Shown: piece by piece, positions 1 to 7,537 of the stretch
Layout: every line of letters starts with the position of its first letter
Numbering within the stretch: position 1 is the first letter of the stretch
Origin: JBAXLO01 sp037134755
GTDB lineage: Bacteria; Bacteroidota; Bacteroidia; Bacteroidales; JACABE01
Length of the DNA stretch: 15,138 bases
Assembly: GCA_037134755.1 (NCBI GenBank)
Contig: JBAXLO010000108.1
Location: forward strand, 1-15,138
Reading direction: 5' to 3'
The notes under the pieces: generated by a model
The model's input: the letters and a program-made list of their open reading frames with translations, nothing else
What the model was told of the DNA's origin: nothing
Database searches by the model: none
Made by a program: the position numbers and the translations under genes

Positions 1-21
1 CCCAAAACCTCATCATTTATT
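1..21 (+). repeat. 21-bp direct repeat, left copy (partner at 253-273)
   Basis: The first 21 bases of the window recur exactly at 253-273 (start CCCAAAACCTC, end ATTTATT). The two copies flank the stretch that carries the 180-bp repeat. They could be a long target-site duplication, an ancestral tandem duplication, or part of a larger repeat that begins before the window; the left limit cannot be seen. Confidence 0.7.
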
Positions 22-200
22 ACTAATGACAGAATATCGCAAAGTATATATAATGTGCTATTTGCGTTTTCTAATATATCCGCTAAGCGGTTTGGAACCG
101 CTAAGCGGGATAGCTACCACTTAGCGGTTCTAAACCGCTTAGTGGTTATATTCTGTCAAACTACTTGGTGGGCTGTAAGTCTTGGGGCTCGCAATGACGA
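21..200 (+). repeat. 180-bp dispersed repeat, copy 1 (inverted relative to copy 2)
   Basis: This stretch is the reverse complement of 14171-14350 over its whole 180 bp. I see no gaps and one mismatch (A at 159 against the complement of A at 14212). It contains an inner element with TGACAGAATAT inverted termini and two adjacent hairpins, and ends with TCGCAATGAC at 189-198. Homology to copy 2 stops abruptly at both ends. No reading frame in it looks like a protein. It is best read as a non-autonomous mobile or palindromic repeat; no transposase is in the window. Confidence 0.9.
27..158. repeat. Inner palindromic element with TGACAGAATAT terminal inverted repeats
   Basis: TGACAGAATAT at 27-37 is matched by its exact complement ATATTCTGTCA at 148-158. 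Inside are two imperfect hairpins built from the same CCGCTAAGCGG-like core: 80-108 and 117-145, each about 13 paired bases with one internal mismatch and a very short loop. The arrangement (terminal inverted repeats around paired palindromes) resembles MITE or REP/BIME-type sequences. The equivalent inner element in copy 2 lies at 14213-14344. Confidence 0.75.
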
Positions 201-252
201 CTTATTAATACTTGAATGATATATCCGAAACAGATCATTCTTACTTATCCCA

Positions 253-273
253 CCCAAAACCTCATCATTTATT
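253..273 (+). repeat. 21-bp direct repeat, right copy (partner at 1-21)
   Basis: Exact copy of bases 1-21. It sits about 50 bases after the end of the 180-bp repeat. The sequence following it (274-470) shares nothing visible with the sequence following the left copy. Confidence 0.7.
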
Positions 274-475
274 TATACACCTAAAGCCGCGTCGGATATA
301 GTGCTATCGACAATTGTGCCATCTTATACGGTGCGTGTAATATTTTTATTTGGAATTGTACAGCTGCAGGCTTTTATTGAGACTTTTGAAAATGTATAAA
401 AGTTAATCAAATGTTAATTATATGAAAAAAAGATGTTAAACCCATTATTATTATGATAAAGACGGTAAAATACAT
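274..475. other. Intergenic stretch with no recognised content
   Basis: About 200 bases between the left repeat block and the promoter-like box of the PAS-protein gene. I see no open frame of useful length, no RNA-gene fold and no clear terminator. The first part (280-330) is less AT-rich than the rest and could be a remnant of an older gene, but nothing in it is identifiable. Confidence 0.4.
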
Positions 476-483
476 TAACTTTG
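476..483 (+). promoter_or_regulatory. Bacteroidota-type -7 box (TAACTTTG) upstream of the PAS/CheR cluster
   Basis: TAACTTTG matches the TAnnTTTG consensus of Bacteroidota housekeeping promoters. It lies 22 bases before the ATG at 506, giving a short leader of roughly 15 nt. No good TTTG -33 box is visible 19-21 bases further upstream, so the match is partial. The same 11-base string TTAACTTTGCA recurs at 14630-14640 ahead of the repeat-rich reading frame at the window end. Confidence 0.55.
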
Positions 484-505
484 CATACTTCTAAAATGAA
501 ATATC

Positions 506-3500
506 ATGGACGAAAATAGCACTAATAATATTGCAAAAGAACTTCGCCGAAAGGCAGAAGAAAAGTTGGAAAACAAAGAGTTAAAATCAGTAAAACAACT
601 TTCGCTACCAGAAATTGAAAAACTTGTACACGAACTTGAAGTGCATCAGATAGAATTGGAACTGATGAACGAAGAGTTAATGCTTGCAAATACTATAGCT
701 GAAACAGCTAATGAAAAGTATGTTGAATTATATGATTTTGCACCTACCGGATATTTTACACTCACAGCTGTTGGTGATATTAATGCCTTAAATTTAAGTG
801 GAGCTAAGATGCTTGGTAATGATCGTTCGTATCTTATAAATACAAGATTTGGTTTGTTTGTATCAGATGAATGCAAACCTAGCTATAATAAATTTTTGGA
901 AAAAACATTTAAGAATAATACAGCTGAAACTTGTGAGATTACGTTAAATATTGCTGATAAACTTCCTGTTTATTTACATTTAACAGCTATTGCCGACCCA
1001 AATAAAGAACAATGTTTTGTGGATGCAGTGGATATTACCAAACGCAAGCAAGCAGAAGAGAAAATAAAAGAAAGTGAAGAAAAATATTATAATCTTTTTA
1101 ATAATTCGGAAGTAGGGATGTTCAGAACTCTGCTAGATGGTTCGGAAATACTCGATTTCAATCAAAAATATCTTAGCATACTTAAATATACTTTTGAAGA
1201 AGTGAATGGCAAACCATCTAAAAACTTATGGGCAAATAAAGCCGAAAGGGATAAGATGGTAGAAATACTTAAAGTCGAAGGACGTATTAACGATTTTGAA
1301 TGCGACATAATTGATAAAAATGGAGAAATAAAAAGATGTTTAACATCTTTAAAATTATACAAAGAAGAAGGGATACTTGAGGGATCGATAATAGACATTA
1401 CAGAGCGTAAACATGCAGAAGAAAAATTAAAAGAGAGCGAAGAAAAATACAGACTTATGGTAGAAAACTCCGGCTTAGGTGTAGGAGTATATAGTTTGGA
1501 TGGGACAATATTATATTTTAACCAAAAAGCATTAGAAAATTTAGGGGGTAAACCTGAAGATTATAATGGTAAGTCGCTTATTGAATGTTTTGGAGAAAAA
1601 AGCGGTAATGAATATATAAAGAGATATAAAGAAGCAATAAATAGTGATGCAACATTAGAATTTGAAGATTATTTAGATACTCCAAATGGTAAGAAATGGT
1701 TTTATTCCAATCAAACAGTTATAAAAGATGCAAACGGAAATATAAGAGGTGTACAGGTATTAGCAAAAGATATAACCGATCGTAAGCTGGCTGAACAAAA
1801 GATAATTGAAAGCGAAGACTCCTATCATACGCTTTTTGATAGTGTTAACGATGCTTTATTTGTATCCGAACTACAGGAGGATGGTTTAGCCACAAAATTT
1901 ATTAAAGTAAATAAAGTAGCTTGCCAACGCTTAGGATATACTGAAGCAGAACTATTAACTATGTCTACAAACGATATATCATCAAATAATGTAAAACCAA
2001 AACTTCCTGAAATTATAAGTAATATAATAGATAAAGATAATAGTATCATCGAATCAGAACATATTACAAAAGATGGAAAAGTAATAGCTGTTGAAATAAG
2101 TACAAGAATATGTAAAATTAAGGATAAAGTTTATTTTTATTCTATTGCAAGAGATATTAGTGAACGCAAGCAGGCTGAAGAGAACATAAAAGAAAGCGAA
2201 GAAAAGTATAGAGAATTAGTTGAGAATTCGCCTGATGCTATTGCTATTTATGAAGAAGGAAAACTTTTGTTTGTAAACAATGAATTGGTAAGGTTATTGG
2301 CTGCAAAAAATAAAGAAGAGTTGATAGGGATGCCCGTATTACAGTTTATACATCCGGATTCAAAAGAATTAGTTGTTGAAAGGATGAAAAAAGTTGCAAT
2401 TGATAATACTACTTTGCCCTTTGTAGAAGAAAAAGCATTAAGATTAGATGGAAAAGCTGTAAATGTTGACATAAAAGCTATCCCTGTAAAATTAGGAGGT
2501 AAGAATGCAGTTCAATTAATTATACATGATTTAACTGAAAAGAAACAAACAGACTTAGCGTTGCAAAATGCAAACCGTCTTTATTCAGTTTTAAGTAATG
2601 TAAATCAAGCTATATTTCAGATTAAAGATAAACTGGAAATCTATAAAGAAGTATGTAGGATAGTTATTGAAGACGGACATTTTAGAATGGCTTGGATTGG
2701 AGAGATTGATGAACAAATTAATAAAATAGTTCCGGTAGTATCCGCAGGATATGTAAATGGATATTTAGATGCTGTTAATATTGATCTTACAGATGAAAAA
2801 AGAAGTGGAGGGCCCACAGGTAGAGCTGCCAAAACAGGTGAACATTATATAGCTTATGATATAGCCAACAGTCCAGATATGGCATTATGGAAAGAAAGTG
2901 CATTGCAAAATGGATATTTTACTTCAGCTGCTTTTCCTATTAAGATATTTAATAAAGTTATAGGAGCATTTACGCTTTATGCTGATGCATCTTATTCTTT
3001 TAATGCAGAAGAAATTAATTTACTTGATTTATTAGCAAAAGATATTTCGAATGGTATTGAATTTTATGAAGTAGATACTTTAAGACAGGAAACATTGGAG
3101 GCACTTAAAGAAAGCGAAGAAATACAGTCATTATATATGAAACACTCGCCAATATATACATACATAAAAGAGGTAACTTCAAAAGGAAGTAGGGTGTTAA
3201 AGGCAAGTGATAATTTTATAGAGATGATAGGTGTTTCAAGTACTGATATGATAGGTAAGACAATGGAAGAATTATATCCTGCTGAATTTGCTGAAAAGAT
3301 ATCACAAGACGACAGGGATGTTGTTGCATCGGGAAAGATGCTGGAACAGGAAGAAGAGTTAAACGGAAGAGTATATATTACTTTAAAATACCCCATAATA
3401 GAGAGAGGGAAAAGACTATTAGCAGGATATACAATAGATATAACAAATCGTAAGAAAGCAGAAGAAGAATTAAAAGAAAGCATGAACAATTTGCAACGCT

Positions 3501-3610
3501 TTCATAAGTTAACTGTAGGAAGAGAACTTACGATGATAGAGCTTAAAAAGGAGGTAAATGCATTGCTTAAAAAGACCGGACAAGATGAGAAATATAAAAT
3601 AGTAGAATGA
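506..3610 (+). CDS. Multi-PAS/GAF sensory protein without a kinase domain
   Basis: A 1034-residue soluble protein with no signal peptide or membrane segment. Order: N-terminal helical region (1-70); PAS1 (about 71-178); PAS2 (190-299); PAS3 (312-424); PAS4 (437-552); PAS5 (568-677); GAF (about 700-855); PAS6 (870-980); C-terminal coiled coil (985-1034). Each PAS ends in the usual D-[IL]-[TS]-x-[RK]-K motif (Asp176, 297, 422, 550, 675, 978), several followed by a near-identical AEExIKESEEKY linker helix. No HisKA, HATPase, GGDEF, HTH or receiver is present; the tail (RFHKLTVGRELTMIELKKEV) is a helix commonly found at the end of PAS proteins or before an effector. It probably senses small molecules, redox state or partner proteins and passes the signal by contact. 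The next gene overlaps by 4 bp (ATGA), implying translational coupling with the CheR-like protein. The start at 506 is the only ATG near the promoter box that opens this frame. Ligands cannot be predicted. Confidence 0.93.
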   Translation: MDENSTNNIAKELRRKAEEKLENKELKSVKQLSLPEIEKLVHELEVHQIELELMNEELMLANTIAETANEKYVELYDFAPTGYFTLTAVGDINALNLSGAKMLGNDRSYLINTRFGLFVSDECKPSYNKFLEKTFKNNTAETCEITLNIADKLPVYLHLTAIADPNKEQCFVDAVDITKRKQAEEKIKESEEKYYNLFNNSEVGMFRTLLDGSEILDFNQKYLSILKYTFEEVNGKPSKNLWANKAERDKMVEILKVEGRINDFECDIIDKNGEIKRCLTSLKLYKEEGILEGSIIDITERKHAEEKLKESEEKYRLMVENSGLGVGVYSLDGTILYFNQKALENLGGKPEDYNGKSLIECFGEKSGNEYIKRYKEAINSDATLEFEDYLDTPNGKKWFYSNQTVIKDANGNIRGVQVLAKDITDRKLAEQKIIESEDSYHTLFDSVNDALFVSELQEDGLATKFIKVNKVACQRLGYTEAELLTMSTNDISSNNVKPKLPEIISNIIDKDNSIIESEHITKDGKVIAVEISTRICKIKDKVYFYSIARDISERKQAEENIKESEEKYRELVENSPDAIAIYEEGKLLFVNNELVRLLAAKNKEELIGMPVLQFIHPDSKELVVERMKKVAIDNTTLPFVEEKALRLDGKAVNVDIKAIPVKLGGKNAVQLIIHDLTEKKQTDLALQNANRLYSVLSNVNQAIFQIKDKLEIYKEVCRIVIEDGHFRMAWIGEIDEQINKIVPVVSAGYVNGYLDAVNIDLTDEKRSGGPTGRAAKTGEHYIAYDIANSPDMALWKESALQNGYFTSAAFPIKIFNKVIGAFTLYADASYSFNAEEINLLDLLAKDISNGIEFYEVDTLRQETLEALKESEEIQSLYMKHSPIYTYIKEVTSKGSRVLKASDNFIEMIGVSSTDMIGKTMEELYPAEFAEKISQDDRDVVASGKMLEQEEELNGRVYITLKYPIIERGKRLLAGYTIDITNRKKAEEELKESMNNLQRFHKLTVGRELTMIELKKEVNALLKKTGQDEKYKIVE

Positions 3611-4437
3611 AAATAGAAATAGGTATACAAAAAGCTGTAAACATCATAAATGGTTCCAATGGTTTTGATGTTTCAAAATATGATGAAACTTTTATCTTTA
3701 AGATAATAGAGAAAAGAGTTCAGGAAACTAGTTGTGGTAATAGTAAGGATTATTGTAAGCTATTAGAGGAAGATACCGAAGAAGCAATAAAGTTTTTAGA
3801 TTCTTTATCTATATGTTATACCGAGTTCTTTAGATATTCACTTACTTTTTCGGTGCTCGAATACATAATATTGCCTTCACTTATTCTTAAAAAGAAGAAT
3901 GAAGGTAAAAATAAAGAAATACGAATATGGTCCGCGGCTTGTGCCAAAGGACAAGAAGCATATAGTTTGGCTATGTTATTAGAAGAATATAATAATAATA
4001 AAGAAGAACCGGTTAATTACAGGATCTTTTCTACAGATCAAAACCAACAACAGATAAAACAAGCAAGTAAAGGGCAATATGATGAATTAGAACTGAATTC
4101 TATAAGTTTAAAAAGGTTTAAACAATGGTTTACCAAACGTAACGATAGCTACTATGTAAAACCTTTACTGAGAAATCATATTGATTTCTCAGTATTTGAT
4201 CTCTTTGATAAAAGTTTAAGTTGCCCACAGTCTAGTATCTTTGGTGATTTTGATATAGTGTTTTGTGCTAATTTATTATTTTATTATAAGAAGGAATACC
4301 AGGAAGCAATATTAAATAAATTAGAGGGATGTTTGAGCGAAGGTGGCTATATAATAACAGGTGATACAGAGAGAGGAATATTATTGAATAGAGGATTTAA
4401 AGAAGTATATCCATATTCGGCAATATTTAGTGTGTAA
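3607..4437 (+). CDS. CheR-type protein-glutamate O-methyltransferase
   Basis: A 276-residue protein, close to the usual CheR length (about 270-290). The N-terminal helical CheR_N region (1-80) includes the family's T-x-FFR motif (Thr72 to Arg76). The SAM-binding domain has the glycine loop W108-SAACAKGQEAYS, the acidic region FSTDQNQQ near 145, A-x-KGQY, and DIVFCANLLFYY at 216-227. The family would transfer methyl from SAM to glutamates of a receptor signalling helix. Deviations: the usual STGEEP loop reads AKGQEA, and the Arg normal in FCRN is Ala221, so activity or substrate may differ from classic CheR. It overlaps the PAS protein by 4 bp and precedes a kinase whose sensor resembles that of chemoreceptors; no CheB, CheW, CheA or chemoreceptor is in the window. 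The family is clear; the substrate is unknown. Confidence 0.9.
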   Translation: MKIEIGIQKAVNIINGSNGFDVSKYDETFIFKIIEKRVQETSCGNSKDYCKLLEEDTEEAIKFLDSLSICYTEFFRYSLTFSVLEYIILPSLILKKKNEGKNKEIRIWSAACAKGQEAYSLAMLLEEYNNNKEEPVNYRIFSTDQNQQQIKQASKGQYDELELNSISLKRFKQWFTKRNDSYYVKPLLRNHIDFSVFDLFDKSLSCPQSSIFGDFDIVFCANLLFYYKKEYQEAILNKLEGCLSEGGYIITGDTERGILLNRGFKEVYPYSAIFSV

Positions 4438-4447
4438 ATAATACTCA

Positions 4448-4502
4448 GTGAACTTCGTGTTGAAGAATAAAACCACTAAGGCACGAAGAACACGAAGTAC
4501 AC
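4448..4502. repeat. Imperfect inverted repeat between the CheR-like gene and the first hybrid kinase
   Basis: 4448-4462 (GTGAACTTCGTGTTG) pairs with 4488-4502 (GAACACGAAGTACAC) with about 13 of 15 positions matched, across a 25-nt spacer. No T-run follows, so it does not look like a Rho-independent terminator. It could fold in the mRNA of the intercistronic gap. Confidence 0.45.
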
Positions 4503-4518
4503 AAAGAAACACTAAGGA
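4472..4518. repeat. CACTAAGG/CACGAAG-type interspersed repeat
   Basis: The stretch begins CCACTAAGGCACGAAG, continues with CACGAAG and CACAAAG units and ends with ACACTAAGG. This short degenerate, roughly 10-bp-periodic sequence resembles a repeat I know from the intergenic DNA of many environmental bacteria, where its antisense reading gives spurious Cys/Leu/Val-rich peptides (here FLCVLRVLRALVV). It fills most of the 124-bp gap between two otherwise tightly packed genes. Identification is from memory of the pattern. Confidence 0.5.
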
Positions 4519-4561
4519 AAAAATATTGAAAACATAAGATGTTTTAATAAATACAAACAAA

Positions 4562-7537
4562 ATGAAATTAAGAAATTTAAAGATTAGTACACTGCTAGTA
4601 ATTGGTTTTACTATTATGTTGGCATTAGTTATTTTAACAGGAGTGCTATCGACTATACAAAATAATGAATTGGTACAACAAACAGAGAGCATGTATAACC
4701 ATCCTTTAAAGGTTCGACGTGCAATTAGTTTTTTTAAAGCAGATGTGCTTATTATGCATCAGTCGATAAAAGATATGTTGCTAGCTACTACTAAAAATGA
4801 AATTACTGAATATGAAAATAATATCAAATTATCAGAAGTAAATGCTTATGAGCAGATAGAAGTCTTTAATAATGATTACCTCGGTCCTCGTGAACATATT
4901 AAAGATTTAAAAGATGCATTCGTTAAATGGAATGTATTACTTGATGAGACAACAAGAGTAATAAGAAAAGATGATAAAACAGAAGCCTTTAATCAAATTA
5001 AGAAGAATGGTGAAGAAAAGAAGCAACAAGAATTAGTTCTTGCTGAACTAGCAAAGATAGATGCATTTGCTTTAAAAAAAGCTGAGGATATTTATAATAC
5101 ATCTAGAACGAGAAGAGAGGTAATGAATATGCAAAACTATTATATTTCTGCTTTTGGATTTATTATTACTCTTATTGTTTGTTTACTATTATTAATTAAT
5201 ATTCGCAAACCAATAGCTGAGCTTACTAATGTAGCCAAACGTTTTCATGATGGAGATATGGATGCAAGAAGTGGTTATATTTCTAAAAATGAATATGGAC
5301 TTTTATCTGAATCCTTCAATAATCTTGCTAAGAATATTCAAGCTTCTATTGAATTAAGTAATAAAACATCTCTCATCTCTGATATAATGTTAAAGGAAGT
5401 TGATCCCAAGAATTTCTTTCAGGCAACTTTAACAACTTTACTAGAAAATACTGATTCATCTATTGCAGCAGTTTATTTTTTAGATGAAGAGAAAAAATCT
5501 TTTGATCATTATTTTTCAATAGGGCTTGATGACAATGCAAAGATGTCTTTCTCAGCTCAAAACATGGAAGGTGAATTTGGTGCCGTGCTTTCTTCAGGTA
5601 AGGTTCAACAACTAAAGATTATTCAAAAGGATACTAATTTTGTGTTTTACACTGTTAGTGGAAAGTTTATACCACGAGAAATTATTACTATTCCAATTTT
5701 ATCAGGCAAGGAAGTAATTGCAGTTATATCACTTGCAAATTTAAATGAATATAATGATCAATCTGTAAAATTAATTAATAATGTACTCGATACCATGAGT
5801 GCAAGAATTAGTGGTGTATTAGTATATCAAAAGAATAAAGAAATATCTGAAAGGATTGCTCAAGCAAATCTTGAATTACAGTCACAGAAGACTGAACTCA
5901 TTTCACAAGCATCGGAGCTGATGGAACAGAATACTGAACTCGAGATGCAGAAGAAACAATTGAACGAAGCGAGTAAGTTAAAAACAAACTTTTTGTCAAA
6001 CATGAGCCATGAGCTTCGCACTCCTCTTAACTCTGTCATTGCACTTTCAGGAGTATTAAACCGACGATTAGCCAATCAGATACCCGCAGAAGAATATAGT
6101 TATTTAGAAGTAATAGAACGTAATGGGAAACATTTGCTAACTTTAATAAATGATATTCTTGATATTTCAAGAATAGAGTCGGGTAGAGAAGAGATGGAAA
6201 TTACTAATTTTAATGCAAATGATTTAATAGCTGAGGTAGTAAGTATGATAGAACCACAGTCAAAGCAAAGGAGTATTGAGTTGATACAAATAGATAAAGA
6301 TGAGGAGTGCTTTGTTACAACTGATGCAAATAAATGCAAACATATTCTGCAAAACTTAATAAGTAACGCAGTTAAATTTACAATTAAAGGGCAAGTTGCA
6401 GTAAAAGCAAAACTTGAAAATGAAATGTTATTAATTAGTGTTACTGATTCGGGTATTGGTATTGCAGAAGAACATATCTCCCATATTTTTGATGAGTTTC
6501 GACAAGCAGATGGAAGTACCTCCAGAAGATTTGGTGGTACAGGTTTAGGACTTGCAATAGCAAAGAAATATACTAATCTGCTTGGCGGTAATGTTACTGT
6601 TAAAAGTGAAATAGGAAAAGGATCGGAGTTTACAATTAGTTTGCCGATCAATTATTCAGCAGATAAAAGAGTGCATTCCGAAGAAAAGTCAAATGATTTT
6701 AAATATGAAGTAAATAAGTTCTCAAAGAGAATCGGTCAGGGTAAAGCTTCTTCAAAATGCATATTACTTGTTGAAGATAGTGAACCTGCAATAATCCAAA
6801 TGCAAGATATTCTTGGAGAAGCAGGCTATAAAATATTGACTGCTAATAATGGGGGAGAAGCACTTGAGATTATATCTGATACAATACCAGATGCTATGAT
6901 ACTGGATTTAATGATGCCTGGGATTGATGGTTTTGAAGTATTAAGGAGTTTACGTGAATCAGAACTTACAGCACATATTCCTGTACTAATACTTACTGCA
7001 AAACATATTACACAGGAGGATCTAAAAACTTTAAAACGAAACAACGTACACCAACTTATTCAAAAAGGTGATGTTAACCGTAAAGAACTAATGAATGCAG
7101 TTTCAAAAATGTTATTTCCTACTTCAATTGAAGTAGAAAAACCAAAACAATACTATAATCCTATAAAAGGAAAACCGGTTGTGCTGGTAGTAGAAGATAA
7201 TAAAGATAACATGACTACAGTAAGGGCATTATTAGCTGATAATTATATAATGATTGAAGCTTATGATGGTAAAGAAGGGATAGAAAAAGCAAAAGAACAT
7301 TCACCTGATCTTATTTTAATGGATATTGCATTACCAGGTATTGATGGTATTGAAGCATTTAAAGCTATTCGAAAACATCCAACTTTACAGCATGTTCCAG
7401 TTATTGCATTAACTGCAAGTGCAATGGTTAATGATAGGGAAGCTATTTTATCACACGGTTTCGATGTTTATATCCCTAAACCAATTGATGAGAAAGTATT
7501 TTATAAATCAATAAACGAAGTGCTTTATGGAAAATAG
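4562..7537 (+). CDS. Membrane hybrid histidine kinase (4-helix sensor, HAMP, GAF, HisKA, HATPase, REC, REC)
   Basis: A 991-residue inner-membrane sensor kinase. Two membrane helices (about 12-32 and 193-214) bracket an all-helical periplasmic domain of the 4HB_MCP type (35-190). Then come HAMP (215-268), GAF (about 290-425), and a four-heptad coil with repeating SQxxEL/EQNTEL units (430-472). HisKA carries the phospho-acceptor His483 in SHELRTPLNS. HATPase has N602 in NLISNAVKFT, the G1 box at Asp629 (DSGIGI) and the G2 box GGTGLGLA from Gly658. Two receivers follow: REC1 (734-850, Asp782 in LDLMMPG) and REC2 (873-990, Asp921 in MDIALPG), both with the acidic pair and a C-terminal Lys. All catalytic residues appear intact. 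It should autophosphorylate on His483 and pass phosphate to its receivers or to the next protein. Its last 11 bp overlap the next kinase gene. No separate promoter box is evident in the gap upstream, so read-through from the CheR-like gene is likely. Confidence 0.95.
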   Translation: MKLRNLKISTLLVIGFTIMLALVILTGVLSTIQNNELVQQTESMYNHPLKVRRAISFFKADVLIMHQSIKDMLLATTKNEITEYENNIKLSEVNAYEQIEVFNNDYLGPREHIKDLKDAFVKWNVLLDETTRVIRKDDKTEAFNQIKKNGEEKKQQELVLAELAKIDAFALKKAEDIYNTSRTRREVMNMQNYYISAFGFIITLIVCLLLLINIRKPIAELTNVAKRFHDGDMDARSGYISKNEYGLLSESFNNLAKNIQASIELSNKTSLISDIMLKEVDPKNFFQATLTTLLENTDSSIAAVYFLDEEKKSFDHYFSIGLDDNAKMSFSAQNMEGEFGAVLSSGKVQQLKIIQKDTNFVFYTVSGKFIPREIITIPILSGKEVIAVISLANLNEYNDQSVKLINNVLDTMSARISGVLVYQKNKEISERIAQANLELQSQKTELISQASELMEQNTELEMQKKQLNEASKLKTNFLSNMSHELRTPLNSVIALSGVLNRRLANQIPAEEYSYLEVIERNGKHLLTLINDILDISRIESGREEMEITNFNANDLIAEVVSMIEPQSKQRSIELIQIDKDEECFVTTDANKCKHILQNLISNAVKFTIKGQVAVKAKLENEMLLISVTDSGIGIAEEHISHIFDEFRQADGSTSRRFGGTGLGLAIAKKYTNLLGGNVTVKSEIGKGSEFTISLPINYSADKRVHSEEKSNDFKYEVNKFSKRIGQGKASSKCILLVEDSEPAIIQMQDILGEAGYKILTANNGGEALEIISDTIPDAMILDLMMPGIDGFEVLRSLRESELTAHIPVLILTAKHITQEDLKTLKRNNVHQLIQKGDVNRKELMNAVSKMLFPTSIEVEKPKQYYNPIKGKPVVLVVEDNKDNMTTVRALLADNYIMIEAYDGKEGIEKAKEHSPDLILMDIALPGIDGIEAFKAIRKHPTLQHVPVIALTASAMVNDREAILSHGFDVYIPKPIDEKVFYKSINEVLYGK

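Noticed and set aside
496..519. Tiny leader frame (ATG at 496) ahead of the PAS-protein gene
   Set aside because: Seven codons overlapping the true start in another frame; no sign that it is translated or regulatory.
4381..4692. Minus-strand frame of 103 codons across the CheR/kinase gap
   Set aside because: It is antisense to two clear genes and owes its Cys/Leu/Val-rich centre to the CACGAAG/CACTAAGG repeat.
4562..5400. Membrane protein as a chemoreceptor
   Set aside because: The four-helix sensor and HAMP look receptor-like, but no methyl-accepting signalling domain follows; the protein continues into GAF and a complete hybrid kinase.
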